Source: Coriaria nepalensis
Taxonomy: Eukaryota > Streptophyta > Magnoliopsida > Cucurbitales > Coriariaceae
Assembly (NCBI GenBank): GCA_027186245.1
Contig: CP114482.1
Location: forward strand, 25,873,209-25,937,208
Direction: 5' to 3'
Length of the DNA stretch: 64,000 nucleotides
Positions 11,272-24,659 of the stretch are shown piece after piece. Position 1 is the stretch's first letter. Each line of letters begins with the position of its first letter. The notes beneath the pieces are model-generated. The model ran no database searches, was not told the DNA's origin, and saw only the letters and a program-made list of their open reading frames with translations. A program made the translations under genes and the position numbers.

Positions 11272-14200
11272 ACTCAATGACATGATTTTAAGGCTAAACA
11301 AACGCATATTTGCCTTCAATATATCAACTGCAAGTTTTGCACAAAAGTCGTGTTTGAAATGCGGAAATAGAATTCGTTTGAATTGATTTCGTATGATTTA
11401 TTGACTAAAAGTGACTCAATGACATCATTTTAAGGCTATACAAATGCATAGTTGCCTTCAAAAGATCTATTGCAAATTATAAACGAAAGTCGTGGTTCAA
11501 GTGCAAAAATAGATTTCGTTCAAATTGCTTTGAAATGTTTAATTACTAGAAGAGACTCAATGACATGATTTCAAGGCTAAACAATGGATAATTTGCTTGA
11601 TTAGATCGATTGCAATTTATGCAGAAAAGTATCGTTTGAAGAGCGAAAATAGAATTCGTTCGAATTGGTTTCAAATGATTTGATGACTAGAAGAGACTCA
11701 ATGACGTGATTTTAAAGCCAAAAAGATGCATAATTGCCTTCAATGGTTGAATTGGAAGTTCTGAACGAAAGTCGTGTTTGAAGTGCGAAAAAATATAATT
11801 CTTTCTAATTACTTTTAATTGATTTAATGACTAGAGAAGACTCAATGACATGATTTTAAGGCTAAACAAATGCATATTTGCCTTCAATATATCAACTACA
11901 AGTTTTGCACAAAAGTCGTGTTTTAAATGCGAAAATAGAATTCGTTTGAATTGATTTCGTATGATTTATTGACTAAAAGTAACTCAATGACATCATTTTA
12001 ATGCTATACAAATGCATAGTTGCCTTCAAAAGATCAATTGCAAATTATGCACGAAAGTCATGGTTCAAGTGGGAAAATAGATTTCGTTCAAATTTCTTTG
12101 AAATGATTTAATTACTAGAAGAGACTCAATGACATGATTTCAAGGCTCAACAATGGGTAATTTACTTGAATAGATCAATCGCAAGTTATGCACAAAAGTC
12201 CCGTTTAAAGAGCGAAAATAGAATTCATTCGAATTGCTCTCAAATGATTTGATTGACTAGAAGAGACTCAATGACATGATTTGAAGGCTAAAAAGATTCA
12301 TAATTGCCTTCAATGGTTAAATAGGAAGTTTTGAACCAATGTCGTGTTTGAAGTGTGAAAAAATATAATTCTTTCGAATTACTTTTACTGGATTTAATGA
12401 CTAGAGAAGACTCAACGACATGATTTTAAGGGTAAAGAAACGCATGATTGCCTTCAATATATCAACTGCAAGTTTTGCACCAAAGTCGTGTTTGAAATGC
12501 AGAAATAGAATCCGTTTGAATTGATTTCGTATGATTTATTGACTAAAAGTGACTCAATGACATGATTTTAAGGCTATACAAGTGCATAGTTGCCTTCAAA
12601 AGATCTATTGCAAATTATAAACGAAAGTCGTGGTTCAGGTGCAAAAATAGATTTCGTTCAAATTGCTTTGAAATGTTTAATTACTAGAAGAGACTCAATG
12701 ACATGATTTCAAGGCTAAACAATGGATAATTTGCTTGATTAGATCGATTGCAATTAATGCACAAAAGTCTCGTTTAAAGAGAGAAAATAGAATTCGTTCG
12801 AATTGGTTTCAAATGATTCGATGACTAGAAGAGACTCAATGACGTGATATTAAGGCTAAAAAGATGCATAGTTGCCTTCAATGGTTGAATTGGAAGTTCT
12901 GAACGAAAGTTGTGTTTGAAGTGCGAAAAAATAGAATTCTTTCTAATTACTTTTAATTGACTTAATGACTAGAGAATACTCAATGACATGATTTTAAGGC
13001 TAAACAAACGCATATTTGCCTTCAATATATCAACTGCAAGTTTTGCACAAAAGTCGTGTTTGAAATGCGGAAATAGAATTCGTTTGAATTGATTTCGTAT
13101 GATTTATTGACTAAAAGTGACTCAATGACATCATTTTAAGGCTATACAAATGCATAGTTGCCTTCAAAAGATCTATTGCAAATTATAAACGAAAGTCGTG
13201 GTTCAAGTGCAAAAATAGATTTCGTTCAAATTGCTTTGAAATGTTTATTTACTAGAAGAGACTCAATGACATGATTTCAAGGCTAAACAATGGATAATTT
13301 GCTTGATTAGATCGATTGCAATTTATGCACAAAAGTATCGTTTGAAGAGCGAAAATAGAATTCGTTCGAATTGGTTTCAAATGATTTGATTGACTAGAAG
13401 AGACTCAATGACATGATTTGAAGGCAAAAAAGATTCATAATTGCCTTCAGTGGTTGAATTGGAAGTTTTGAACGAATGTCGTGTCTGAAGTGCGAAAAAA
13501 TATAATTCTTTCGAATTACTTTTAATTGATTTAATGACTAGAGAAGACTCAATGACATGATTTTAAGGCTAAACAAATGCATATTTGCCTTCAATATATC
13601 AACTGCAAGTTTTGCACAAAAGTCGTGTTTGAAATGCGGAAATAGAATTCGTTTGAATTGATTTCGTATGATTTATTGACTAAAAGTGACTCAATGACAT
13701 GATTTTAAGGCTATACAAATGCATAGTTGCCTTCAAAAGATCTATTGCAAATTATAAACGAAAGTCGTGGTTCAAGTGCAAAAATAGATTTCGTTCAAAT
13801 TGCTTTGAAATGTTTGATTACTAGAAGAGACTCAATGACATGATTTCAAGGCTAAACAATGGATAATTTGCTTGATTAGATCGATTGCAATTTATGCACA
13901 AAAGTCTCGTTTAAAGAGAGAAAATAGAATTCGTTCGAATTGGTTTCAAATGATTCGATGACTAGAAGAGACTCAATGACGTGATATTAAGGCTAAAAAG
14001 ATGCATAGTTGCCTTCAATGGTTGAATTGGAAGTTCTGAACGAAAGTCGTGTTTGAAGTGCGAAAAAATAGAATTCTTTCTAATTACTTTTAATTGACTT
14101 AATGACTAGAGAAGACTCAATGACATGATTTTAAGGCTAAACAAACGCATATTTGCCTTCAATATATCAACTGCAAGTTTTGCACAAAAGTCGTGTTTGA

Positions 14201-16719
14201 AATGCGGAAATAGAATTCGTTTGAATTGATTTCGTATGATTTATTGACTAAAAGTGACTCAATGACATCATTTTAAGGCTATACAAATGCATAGTTGCCT
14301 TCAAAAGATCTATTGCAAATTATAAACGAAAGTCGTGGTTCAAGTGCAAAAATAGATTTCGTTCAAATTGCTTTGAAATGTTTATTTACTAGAAGAGACT
14401 CAATGACATGATTTCAAGGCTAAACAATGGATAATTTGCTTGATTAGATCGATTGCAATTTAATGCAAAAGTCTCGTTTAAAGAGAGAAAAGAGAATTCG
14501 TTCGAATTGGTTTCAAATGATTTGATTGACTAGAAGAGACTCAATGACATGATTTGAAGGCAAAAAAGATTCATAATTGCCTTCAGTGGTTGAATTGGAA
14601 GTTTTGAACGAATGTCGTGTCTGAAGTGCGAAAAAATATAATTCTTTCGAATTACTTTTAATTGATTTAATGACTAGAGAAGACTCAATGACATGATTTT
14701 AAGGCTAAACAAATGCATATTTGCCTTCAATATATCAACTGCAAGTTTTGCACAAAAGTCGTGTTTGAAATGCGGAAATAGAATTCGTTTGAATTGATTT
14801 CGTATGATTTATTGACTAAAAGTGACTCAATGACATCATTTTAAGGCTATACAAATGCATAGTTGCCTTCAAAAGATCTATTGCAAATTATAAACGAAAG
14901 TCGTGGTTCAAGTGCAAAAATAGATTTCGTTCAAATTGCTTTGAAATGTTTAATTACTAGAAGAGACTCAATGACATGATTTCAAGGCTAAACAATGGAT
15001 AATTTGCGTGATTAGATCGATTGCAATTTATGCACAAAAGTATCGTTTGAAGAGCGAAAATAGAATTCGTTCGAATTGGTTTCAAATGATTTGATGACTA
15101 GAAGAGACTCAATGACATGATTTTAAGGCAAAAAAGATTCATAATTGCCTTCAATGGTTGAATTGGAAGTTTTGAACGAAAGTCGTGTCTGAAGTGCAAA
15201 AAAATATAATTCTTTCGAATTACTTTTAATTGATTTAATGACTAGAGAAGACTCAATGACATGATTTTAAGGCTAAGCAAATGCATATTTGCCTTCAATA
15301 TATCAACTACAAGTTTTGCACAAAAGTCGTGTTTTAAATGCGAAAAAAGAATTCGTTTGAATTGATTTCGTATGATTTATTGACTAAAAGTAACTCAATG
15401 ACATGAGTTTAATGCTATACAAATGCATAGTTGCCTTCAAAAGATCAATTGCAAATTATGCACGAAAGTCATGGTTCAAGTGGGAAAATAGATTTCGTTC
15501 AAATTTCTTTGAAATGATTTAATTACTAGAAGAGACTCAATGACATGATTTCAAGGCTCAACAATAGGTAATTTACTTGAATAGATCAATCGCAAGTTAT
15601 GCACAAAAGTCCCGTTTAAAGAGCAAAAATAGAATTCATTCGAATTGCTCTCAAATGATTTGATTGACTAGAAGAGACTCAATGACATGATTTGAAGGCT
15701 AAAAAGATTCATAATTGCCTTCAATGGTTAAATTGGAAGTTTTGAACGAATGTCGTGTTTGAAGTGTGAAAAAATATAATTCTTTCGAATTACTTTTAAT
15801 GGATTTAATGACTAGAGAAGACTCAACGACATGATTTTAAGGGTAAACAAACGCATAATTGCCTTCAATATATCAACTGCAGGTTTTGCACCAAAGTCGT
15901 GTTTGAAATGCAGAAATAGAATCCGTTTGAATTGATTTCGTATGATTTATTGACTAAAAGTGACTCAATGACATGATTTTAAGGCTATACAAATGCGTAG
16001 TTGCCTTCAAAAGATCTATTGCAAATTATAAACGAAAGTCGTGGTTCAAGTGGGAAAATAGATTTCGTTCAAATTGCTTTGAAATGTTTAATTACTAGAA
16101 GAGACTCAATGACATGATTTCAAGGCTAAACAATGGATAATTTGCTTGATTAGATCGATTGCAATTTATGCACAAAAGTCTCGTTTAAAGAGACAAAAGA
16201 GAATTCGTTCGAATTGGTTTCAAATGATTCGATGACTAGAAGAGACTCAATGACGTGATTTTAAGGCCAAAAAGATGCATAGTTGCCTTCAATGGTTGAA
16301 TTGGAAGTTCTGAACGAAAGTCGTGTTTGAAGTGCGAAAAAATAGAATTCTTTCTAATTACTTTTAATTGATTTAATGACTAGAGAAGACTCAATGACAT
16401 GATTTTAAGGCTAAACAAACGCATATTTGCCTTCAATATATCAACTGCAAGTTTTGCACAAAAGTCGTGTTTGAAATGCGGAAATAGAATTCGTTTGAAT
16501 TGATTTCGTATGATTTATTGACTAAAAGTGACTCAATGACATCATTTTAAGGCTATACAAATGCATAGTTGCCTTCAAAAGATCTATTGCAAATTATAAA
16601 CGAAAGTCGTGGTTCAAGTGCAAAAATAGATTTCGTTCAAATTGCTTTGAAATGTTTATTTACTAGAAGAGACTCAATGACATGATTTCAAGGCTAAACA
16701 ATGGATAATTTGCTTGATT

Positions 16720-17856
16720 AGATCGATTGCAATTTATGCACAAAAGTATCGTTTGAAGAGCGAAAATAGAATTCGTTCGAATTGGTTTCAAATGATTTGA
16801 TGACTAGAAGAGACTCAATGACGTGATTTTAAAGCCAAAAAGATGCATAATTGCCTTCAATGGTTGAATTGGAAGTTCTGAACGAAAGTCGTGTTTGAAG
16901 GGCGAAAAAATATAATTCTTTCTAATTACTTTTAATTGATTTAATGACTAGAGAAGACTCAATGACATGATTTTAAGGCTAAACAAACGCATATTTGCCT
17001 TCAATATATCAACTGCAAGTTTTGCACAAAAGTCGTGTTTGAAATGCGGAAATAGAATTCGTTTGAATTGATTTCGTATGATTTATTGACTAAAAGTGAC
17101 TCAATGACATCATTTTAAGGCTATACAAATGCATAGTTGCCTTCAAAAGATCTACTGCAAATTATAAACGAAAGTCGTGGTTCAAGTGCAAAAATAGATT
17201 TCGTTCAAATTGCTTTGAAATGTGTAATTACTAGAAGAGACTCAATGACACGATTTCAAGGCTAAACAATGGATAATTTGCTTGATTTGATCGATTGCAA
17301 TTTATGCACAAAAGTATCGTTTGAAGAGCGAAAATAGAATTCGTTCGAATTGGTTTCAAATGATTTGATGACTAGAAGAGACTCAATGACGTGATTTTAA
17401 AGCCAAAAAGATGCATAATTGCCTTCAATGGTTGAATTGGAAGTTCTGAACGAAAGTCGTGTTTGAAGTGCGAAAAAATATAATTCTTTCTAATTACTTT
17501 TAATTGATTTAATGACTAGAGAAGACTCAATGACATGATTTTAAGGCTAAACAAACGCATATTTGCCTTCAATATATCAACTGCAAGTTTTGCACAAAAG
17601 TCGTGTTTGAAATGCGGAAATAGAATTCGTTTGAATTGATTTCGTATGATTTATTGACTAAAAGTGACTCAATGACATCATTTTAAGGCTATACAAATGC
17701 ATAGTTGCCTTCAAAAGATCTACTGCAAATTATAAACGAAAGTCGTGGTTCAAGTGCAAAAATAGATTTCGTTCAAATTGCTTTGAAATGTGTAATTACT
17801 AGAAGAGACTCAATGACATGATTTCAAGGCTAAACAATGGATAATTTGCTTGATTA
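16720..17856. repeat. Tandem duplication of one tetramer (568 bp x 2)
   Basis: Two adjacent tetramers share linked private variants. TTTTAAAGCCAAAAAGATGC gives AAAGCC at 16,831 and 17,399, and TCTACTGCAAATTATAAACG occurs at 17,151 and 17,719. Both offsets are exactly 568 bp. An AAATGTGTAATTAC variant also occurs in both. The outer limits are approximate, because neighbouring tetramers are similar. Confidence 0.8.
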
Positions 17857-20800
17857 GATCGATTGCAATTTATGCACAAAAGTCTCGTTTAAAGAGAGAA
17901 AAGAGAATTCGTTCGAATTGGTTTCAAATGATTTGATGACTAGAAGAGACTCAATGACGTGATTTTAAGGCTAAAAAGATGCATAGTTGCCTTCAATGGT
18001 TGAATTGGAAGTTCTGAACGAAAGTCGTGTTTGAAGTGCGAAAAAATATAATTCTTTCTAATTACTTTTAATTGATTTAATCACTACAGAAGACTCAATG
18101 ACATGATTTTAAGGCTAAACAAATGCATATTTGCCTTCAATATATCAACTACAAGTTTTGCACAAAAGTCGTGTTTTAAATGCGAAAATAGAATTCGTTT
18201 GAATTGATTTCGTATGATTTATTGACTAAAAGTAACTCAATGACATCATTTTAATGCTATACAAATGCATAGTTGCCTTCAAAAGATCAATTGCAAATTA
18301 TGCACGAAAGTCATGGTTCAAGTGGGAAAATAGATTTCGTTCAAATTTCTTTGAAATGATTTAATTACTAGAAGAGACTCAATGACATGATTTCAAGGCT
18401 CAACAATGGGTAATTTACTTGAATAGATCAATCGCAAGTTATGCACAAAAGTCCCGTTTAAAGAGCGAAAATAGAATTCATTCGAATTGCTCTCAAATGA
18501 TTTGATTGACTAGAAGAGACTCAATGACATGATTTGAAGGCTAAAAAGATTCATAATTGCCTTCAATGGTTAAATTGGAAGTTTTGAACCAATGTCGTGT
18601 TTGAAGTGTGAAAAAATATAATTCTTTCGAATTACTTTTACTGAATTTAATGACTAGAGAAGACTCAACGACATGATTTTAAGGGTAAACAAACGCATAA
18701 TTGCCTTCAATATATCAACTGCAAGTTTTGCACCAAAGTCGTGTTTGAAATGCAGAAATAGAATCCGTTTGAATTGATTTCGTATGATTTATTGACTAAA
18801 AGTGACTCAATGACATGATTTTAAGGCTATACAAATGCATAGTTGCCTTCAAAAGATCTATTGCAAATTATAAACGAAAGTCGTGGTTCAAGTGCAAAAA
18901 TAGATTTCGTTCAAATTGCTTTGAAATGTTTAATTACTAGAAGAGACTCAATGACATGATTTCAAGGCTAAACAATGGATAATTTGCTTGATTAGATCGA
19001 TTGCAATTTATGCACAAAAGTATCGTTTGAAGAGCGAAAATAGAATTCGTTCGAATTGGTTTCAAATGATTCGATGACTAGAAGAGACTCAATGACATGA
19101 TTTTAAGGCAAAAAAGATTCATAATTGCCTTCAATGGTTGAATTGGAAGTTTTGAACGAATGTCGTGTCTGAAGTGCGAAAAAATATAATTCTTTCGAAT
19201 TACTTTTAATTGATTTAATGACTAGAGAAGACTCAATGACATGATTTTAAGGCTAAACAAACGCATATTTGCCTTCAATATATCAACTGCAAGTTTTGCC
19301 CAAAAGTCGTGTTTTAAATGCGAAAATAGAACTCGTTTGAATTGATTCGTATGATTTATTGACTAAAAGTAACTCAATGACATGAGTTTAATGCTATACA
19401 AATGCATAGTTTCCTTCAAAAGATCAATTGCAAATTATGCACGAAAGTCATGGTTCAAGTGGGAAAATAGATTTCGTTCAAATTTGTTTGAAATGATTTA
19501 ATTACTAGAAGAGACTCAATGACATGATTTCAAGGCTCAACAATGGGTAATTTACTTGAATAGATCAATCGCAAGTTATGCACAAAAGTCCCGTTTAAAG
19601 AGCGAAAATAGAATTCATTCGAATTGCTCTCAAATGATTTGATTGACTAGAAGAGACTCAATGACATGATTTGAAGGCTAAAAAGATTCATAATTGCCTT
19701 CAATGGTTAAATTGGAAGTTTTGAACGAATGTCGTGTTTGAAGTGTGAAAAAATATAATTCTTTCGAATTACTTTTAATGGATTTAATGACTAGAGAAGA
19801 CTCAACGACATGATTTTAAGGGTAAACAAACGCATAATTGCCTTCAATATATCAACTGCAAGTTTTGCACCAAAGTCGTGTTTGAAATGCAGAAATAGAA
19901 TCCGTTTGAATTGATTTCGTATGATTTATTGACTAAAAGTGACTCAATGACATGATTTTAAGGCTATACAAATGCATAGTTGCCTTCAAAAGATCTATTG
20001 CAAATTATAAACGAAAGTCGTGGTTCAAGTGCAAAAATAGATTTCGTTCAAATTGCTTTGAAATGTTTAATTACTAGAAGAGACTCAATGACATGATTTC
20101 AAGGCTAAACAATGGATAATTTGCTGGATTAGATCGATTGCAATTTATGCACAAAAGTCTCGTTTAAAGAGAGAAAAGAGAATTCGGTCGAATTGGTTTC
20201 AAATGATTCGATGACTAGAAGAGACTCAATGACGTGATTTTAATGCCAAAAAGATGCATAGTTGCCTTCAATGGTTGAATTGGAAGTTCTGAACGAAAGT
20301 CGTGTTTGCAGTGCGAAAAAATAGAATTCTTTCTAATTACTTTTAATTGATTTAATGACTAGAGAAGACTCAATGACATGATTTTAAGGCTAAACAAACG
20401 CATATTTGCCTTCAATATATCAACTGCAAGTTTTGCACAAAAGTCGTGTTTGAAATGCGGAAATAGAATTCGTTTGAATTGATTTCGTATGATTTATTGA
20501 CTAAAAGTGACTCAATGACATCATTTTAAGGCTATACAAATGCATAGTTGCCTTCAAAAGATCTATTGCAAATTATAAACGAAAGTCGTGGTTCAAGTGC
20601 AAAAATAGATTTCGTTCAAATTGCTTTGAAATGTTTAATTACTAGAAGAGACTCAATGACATGATTTCAAGGCTCAACAATGGATAATTTGCTTGATTAG
20701 ATCGATTGCAATTTATGCACAAAAGTATCGTTTGCAGAGCGAAAATAGAATTCGTTCGAATTGGTTTCAAATGATTTGATGACTAGAAGAGACTCAATGA

Positions 20801-21794
20801 CATGATTTTAAGGCAAAAAAGATTCATAATTGCCTTCAATGGTTGAATTGGAAGTTTTGAACGAAAGTCGTGTCTGAAGTGCGAAAAAATATAATTCTTT
20901 CGAATTACTTTTAATTGATTTAATGACTAGAGAAGACTCAATGACATGATTTTAAGGCTAAACAAACGCATATTTGTCTTCAATATATCAACTACAAGTT
21001 TTGCACAAAAGTCGTGTTTTGAATGCGAAAAAAGAATTCGTTTGAATTGATTTCGTATGATTTATTGACTAAAAGTAACTCAATGACATGAGTTTAATGC
21101 TATACAAATGCATAGTTGCCTTCAAAAGATCAATTGCAAATTATGCACGAAAGTCATGCTTCAAGTGGGAAAATAGATTTCGTTCAAATTTCTTTGAAAT
21201 GATTTAATTACTAGAAGAGACTCAATGACATGATTTCAAGGCTCAACAATGGGTAATTTACTTGAATAGATCAATCGCAAGTTATGCACAAAAGTCCCGT
21301 TTAAAGAGCGAAAATAGAATTCATTCGAATTGCTCTCAAATGATTTGATTGACCAGAAGAGACTCAATGACATGATTTGAAGGCTAAAAGGATTCATAAT
21401 TGCCTTCAATGGTTAAATTGGAAGTTTTGAACGAATGTCGTGTTTGAAGTGTGAAAAAATATAATTCTTTCGAATTACTTTTAATGGATTTAATGACTAG
21501 AGAAGACTCAACGACATGATTTTAAGGGTAAACAAACGCATAATTGCCTTCAATATATCAACTGCAAGTTTTGCACCAAAGTCGTGTTTGAAATGCAGAA
21601 ATAGAATCCATTTGAACTGATTTCGTATGATTTATTGACTAAAAGTGACTCAATGACATGATTTTAAGGCTATACAAATGCATAGTTGCCTTCAAAAGAT
21701 CTATTGCAAATTATAAACGAAAGTCGTGGTTCAAGTGCAAAAATAGATTTCGTTCAAATTGCTTTGAAATGTTTAATTACTAGAAGAGACTCAA

Positions 21795-22215
21795 TGACAT
21801 GATTTCAAGGCTAAACAATGGATAATTTGCTTGATTAGATCGATTGCAAGTTATGCACAAAAGTCCCGTTTAAAGAGCGAAAATAGAATTCATTCGAATT
21901 GCTCTCAAATGATTTGATTGACTAGAAGAGACTCAATGACATGATTTGAAGGCTAAAAAGTTTCATAATTGCCTTCAATGGTTAAATTGGAAGTTTTGAA
22001 CGAAAGTCGTGTTTGAAGTGTGAAAAAATATAATTCTTTCGAATTACTTTTAATCGATTTAATGACAAGAGAAGACTCAACGACATGATTTTAAGGCTAA
22101 ACAAACGCATAATTGCCTTCAATATATCAACTGCAAGTTTTGCACCAAAGTCGTGTTTGAAATGCAGAAATAGAATCCGTTTGAATTGATTTCGTATGAT
22201 TTATTGACTAAAAGT
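21795..22215. repeat. Hybrid C2/C1 monomer with linked D variant, copy 2
   Basis: This segment repeats the hybrid at 7 kb, with the switch at 21,846, the AAAGTTTCATAATT start of D and the AATCGATTTAATGACAAGAG variant. The offset is 14,785 bp, which is 104 monomers or 26 tetramers, so the copying kept perfect register. Confidence 0.85.
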
Positions 22216-24659
22216 GACTCAATGACATGATTTTAAGGCTATACAAATGCATAATTGCCTTTAAAAGATCTATTGCAAATTATAAATGAAAGTCGTGGTT
22301 CAAGTGCAAAAATAGATTTCGTTCAAATTGCTTTGAAATGTTTAATTACTAGAAGAGACTCAATGACATGATTTCAAGGCTAAACAATGGATAATTTGCT
22401 TGATTAGATCGATTGCAATTTATGCACAAAAGTCTCGTTTAAAGAGAGAAAATAGAATTCGTTCGAATTGGTTTCAAATGATTTGATGACTAGAAGAGAC
22501 TCAATGACGTGATTTTAAGGCTAAAAAGATGCATAGTTGCCTTCAATGGTTGAATTGGAAGTTCTGAACGAAAGTCGTGTTTGAAGTGCGAAAAAATAGA
22601 ATTCTTTCTAATTACTTTTAATTGATTTAATGACTAGAGAAGACTCAATTACATGATTTTAAGGCTAAACAAACGCATATTTGCCTCCAATATATCAACT
22701 GCAAGTTTTGCACAAAAGTCGTGTTTTAAATGCGAAAATAGAATTCGTTTGAATTGATTTCGTATGATTTATTGACTAAAAGTAACTCAATGACATGAGT
22801 TTAATGCTATACAAATGCATAGTTGCCTTCAAAAGATCAATTGCAAATTATGCACGAAAGTCACGGTTCAAGTGGGAAAATAGATTTCGTTCAAATTTCT
22901 TTGAAATGATTTAATTACTAGAAGAGACTCAATGACATGATTTCAAGGCTCAACAATGGGTAATTTACTTGAATAGATCAATCGCAAGTTATGCACAAAA
23001 GTCCCATTTAAAGAGCGAAAATAGAATTCATTCGAATTGCTCTCAAATGATTTGATTGACTAGAAGAGACTCAATGACATGATTTGAAGGCTAAAAAGAT
23101 TCAAAATTGCCTTCAATGGTTGAATTGGAAGTTCTGAACGAAAGTCGTGTTTGAAGTGCGAAAAAATAGAATTCTTTCTAATTACTTTTAATTGATTTAA
23201 TGACTAGAGAAGACTCAATGACATGATTTTAAGGCTAAACAAACGCATATTTGCCTTCAATATATCAACTGCAAGTTTTGCACAAAAGTCGTGTTTGAAA
23301 TGCGGAAATAAAATTCGTTTGAATTGATTTCGTATGATTTATTGACTAAAAGTGACTCAATGACATCATTTTAAGGCTATACAAATGCATACTTGCCTTC
23401 AAAAGATCTATTGCAAATTATAAACGAAAGTCGTGGTTCAAGTGCAAAAGTAGATTTCGTTCAAATTGCTTTGAAATGTTTAATTACTAGAAGAGACTCA
23501 ATGACATGATTTCAAGGCTAAACAATGGATAATTTGCTTGATTAGATCGATTGCAATTTATGCACAAAAGTCTAGTTTAAAGAGAGAAAAGAGAATTCGT
23601 TCGAATTGGTTTCAAATGATTTGATGACTAGAAGAGACTCAATGACGTGATTTTAAGGCCAAAAAGATGCATAGTTGCCTTCAATGGTTGAATTGGAAGT
23701 TCTGAACGAAAGTCGTGTTTGAAGGGCGAAAAAATAGAATTCTTTCTAATTACTTTTAATTGATTTAATGACTGGAGAAGACTCAATGACATGATTTTAA
23801 GGCTAAACAAACGCATATGTGCCTTCAATATATCAACTGCAAGTTTTGCACAAAAGTCGTGTTTGAAATGCGGAAATAGAATTCGTTTGAATTGATTTCG
23901 TATGATTTATTGACTAAAAGTGACTCAATGACATCATTTTAAGGCTATACAAATGCATAGTTGCCTTCAAAAGATCTATTGCAAATTATGCACGGAAGTC
24001 ATGGTTCAAGTGGGAAAATAGATTTCGTTCAAATTGCTTTGAAATGTTTAATTACTAGAAGAGACTCAATGACATGATTTCAAGGCTAAACAATGGATAA
24101 TTTGCTTGATTAGATCGATTGCAATTTATGCACAAAAGTCTAGTTTAAAGAGAGAAAAGAGAATTCGTTCGAATTGGTTTCAAATGATTTGATGACTAGA
24201 AGAGACTCAATGACGTGATTTTAAGGCCAAAAAGATGCATAGTTGCCTTCAATGGTTGAATTGGAAGTTCTGAACGAAAGTCGTGTTTGAAGGGCGAAAA
24301 AATAGAATTCTTTCTAATTACTTTTAATTGATTTAATGACTAGAGAAGACTCAATGACATGATTTTAAGGCTAAACAAACGCATATGTGCCTTCAATATA
24401 TCAACTGCAAGTTTTGCACAAAAGTCGTGTTTGAAATGTGGAAATAGTATTCGTTTGAATTGATTTCGTATGATTTATTGACTAAAAGTGACTCAATGAC
24501 ATCATTTTAAGGCTATACAAATGCATAGTTGCCTTCAAAAGATCTATTGCAAATTATGCACGAAAGTCATGGTTCAAGTGGGAAAATAGATTTCGTTCAA
24601 ATTGCTTTGAAATGTTTAATTACTAGAAGAGACTCAATGACATGATTTCAAGGCTAAAC

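Noticed and set aside
23628..23828. Open frame of 66 codons on the minus strand
   Set aside because: It is the reverse complement of ordinary C, D and A monomers; the same region in neighbouring copies is interrupted by stops.
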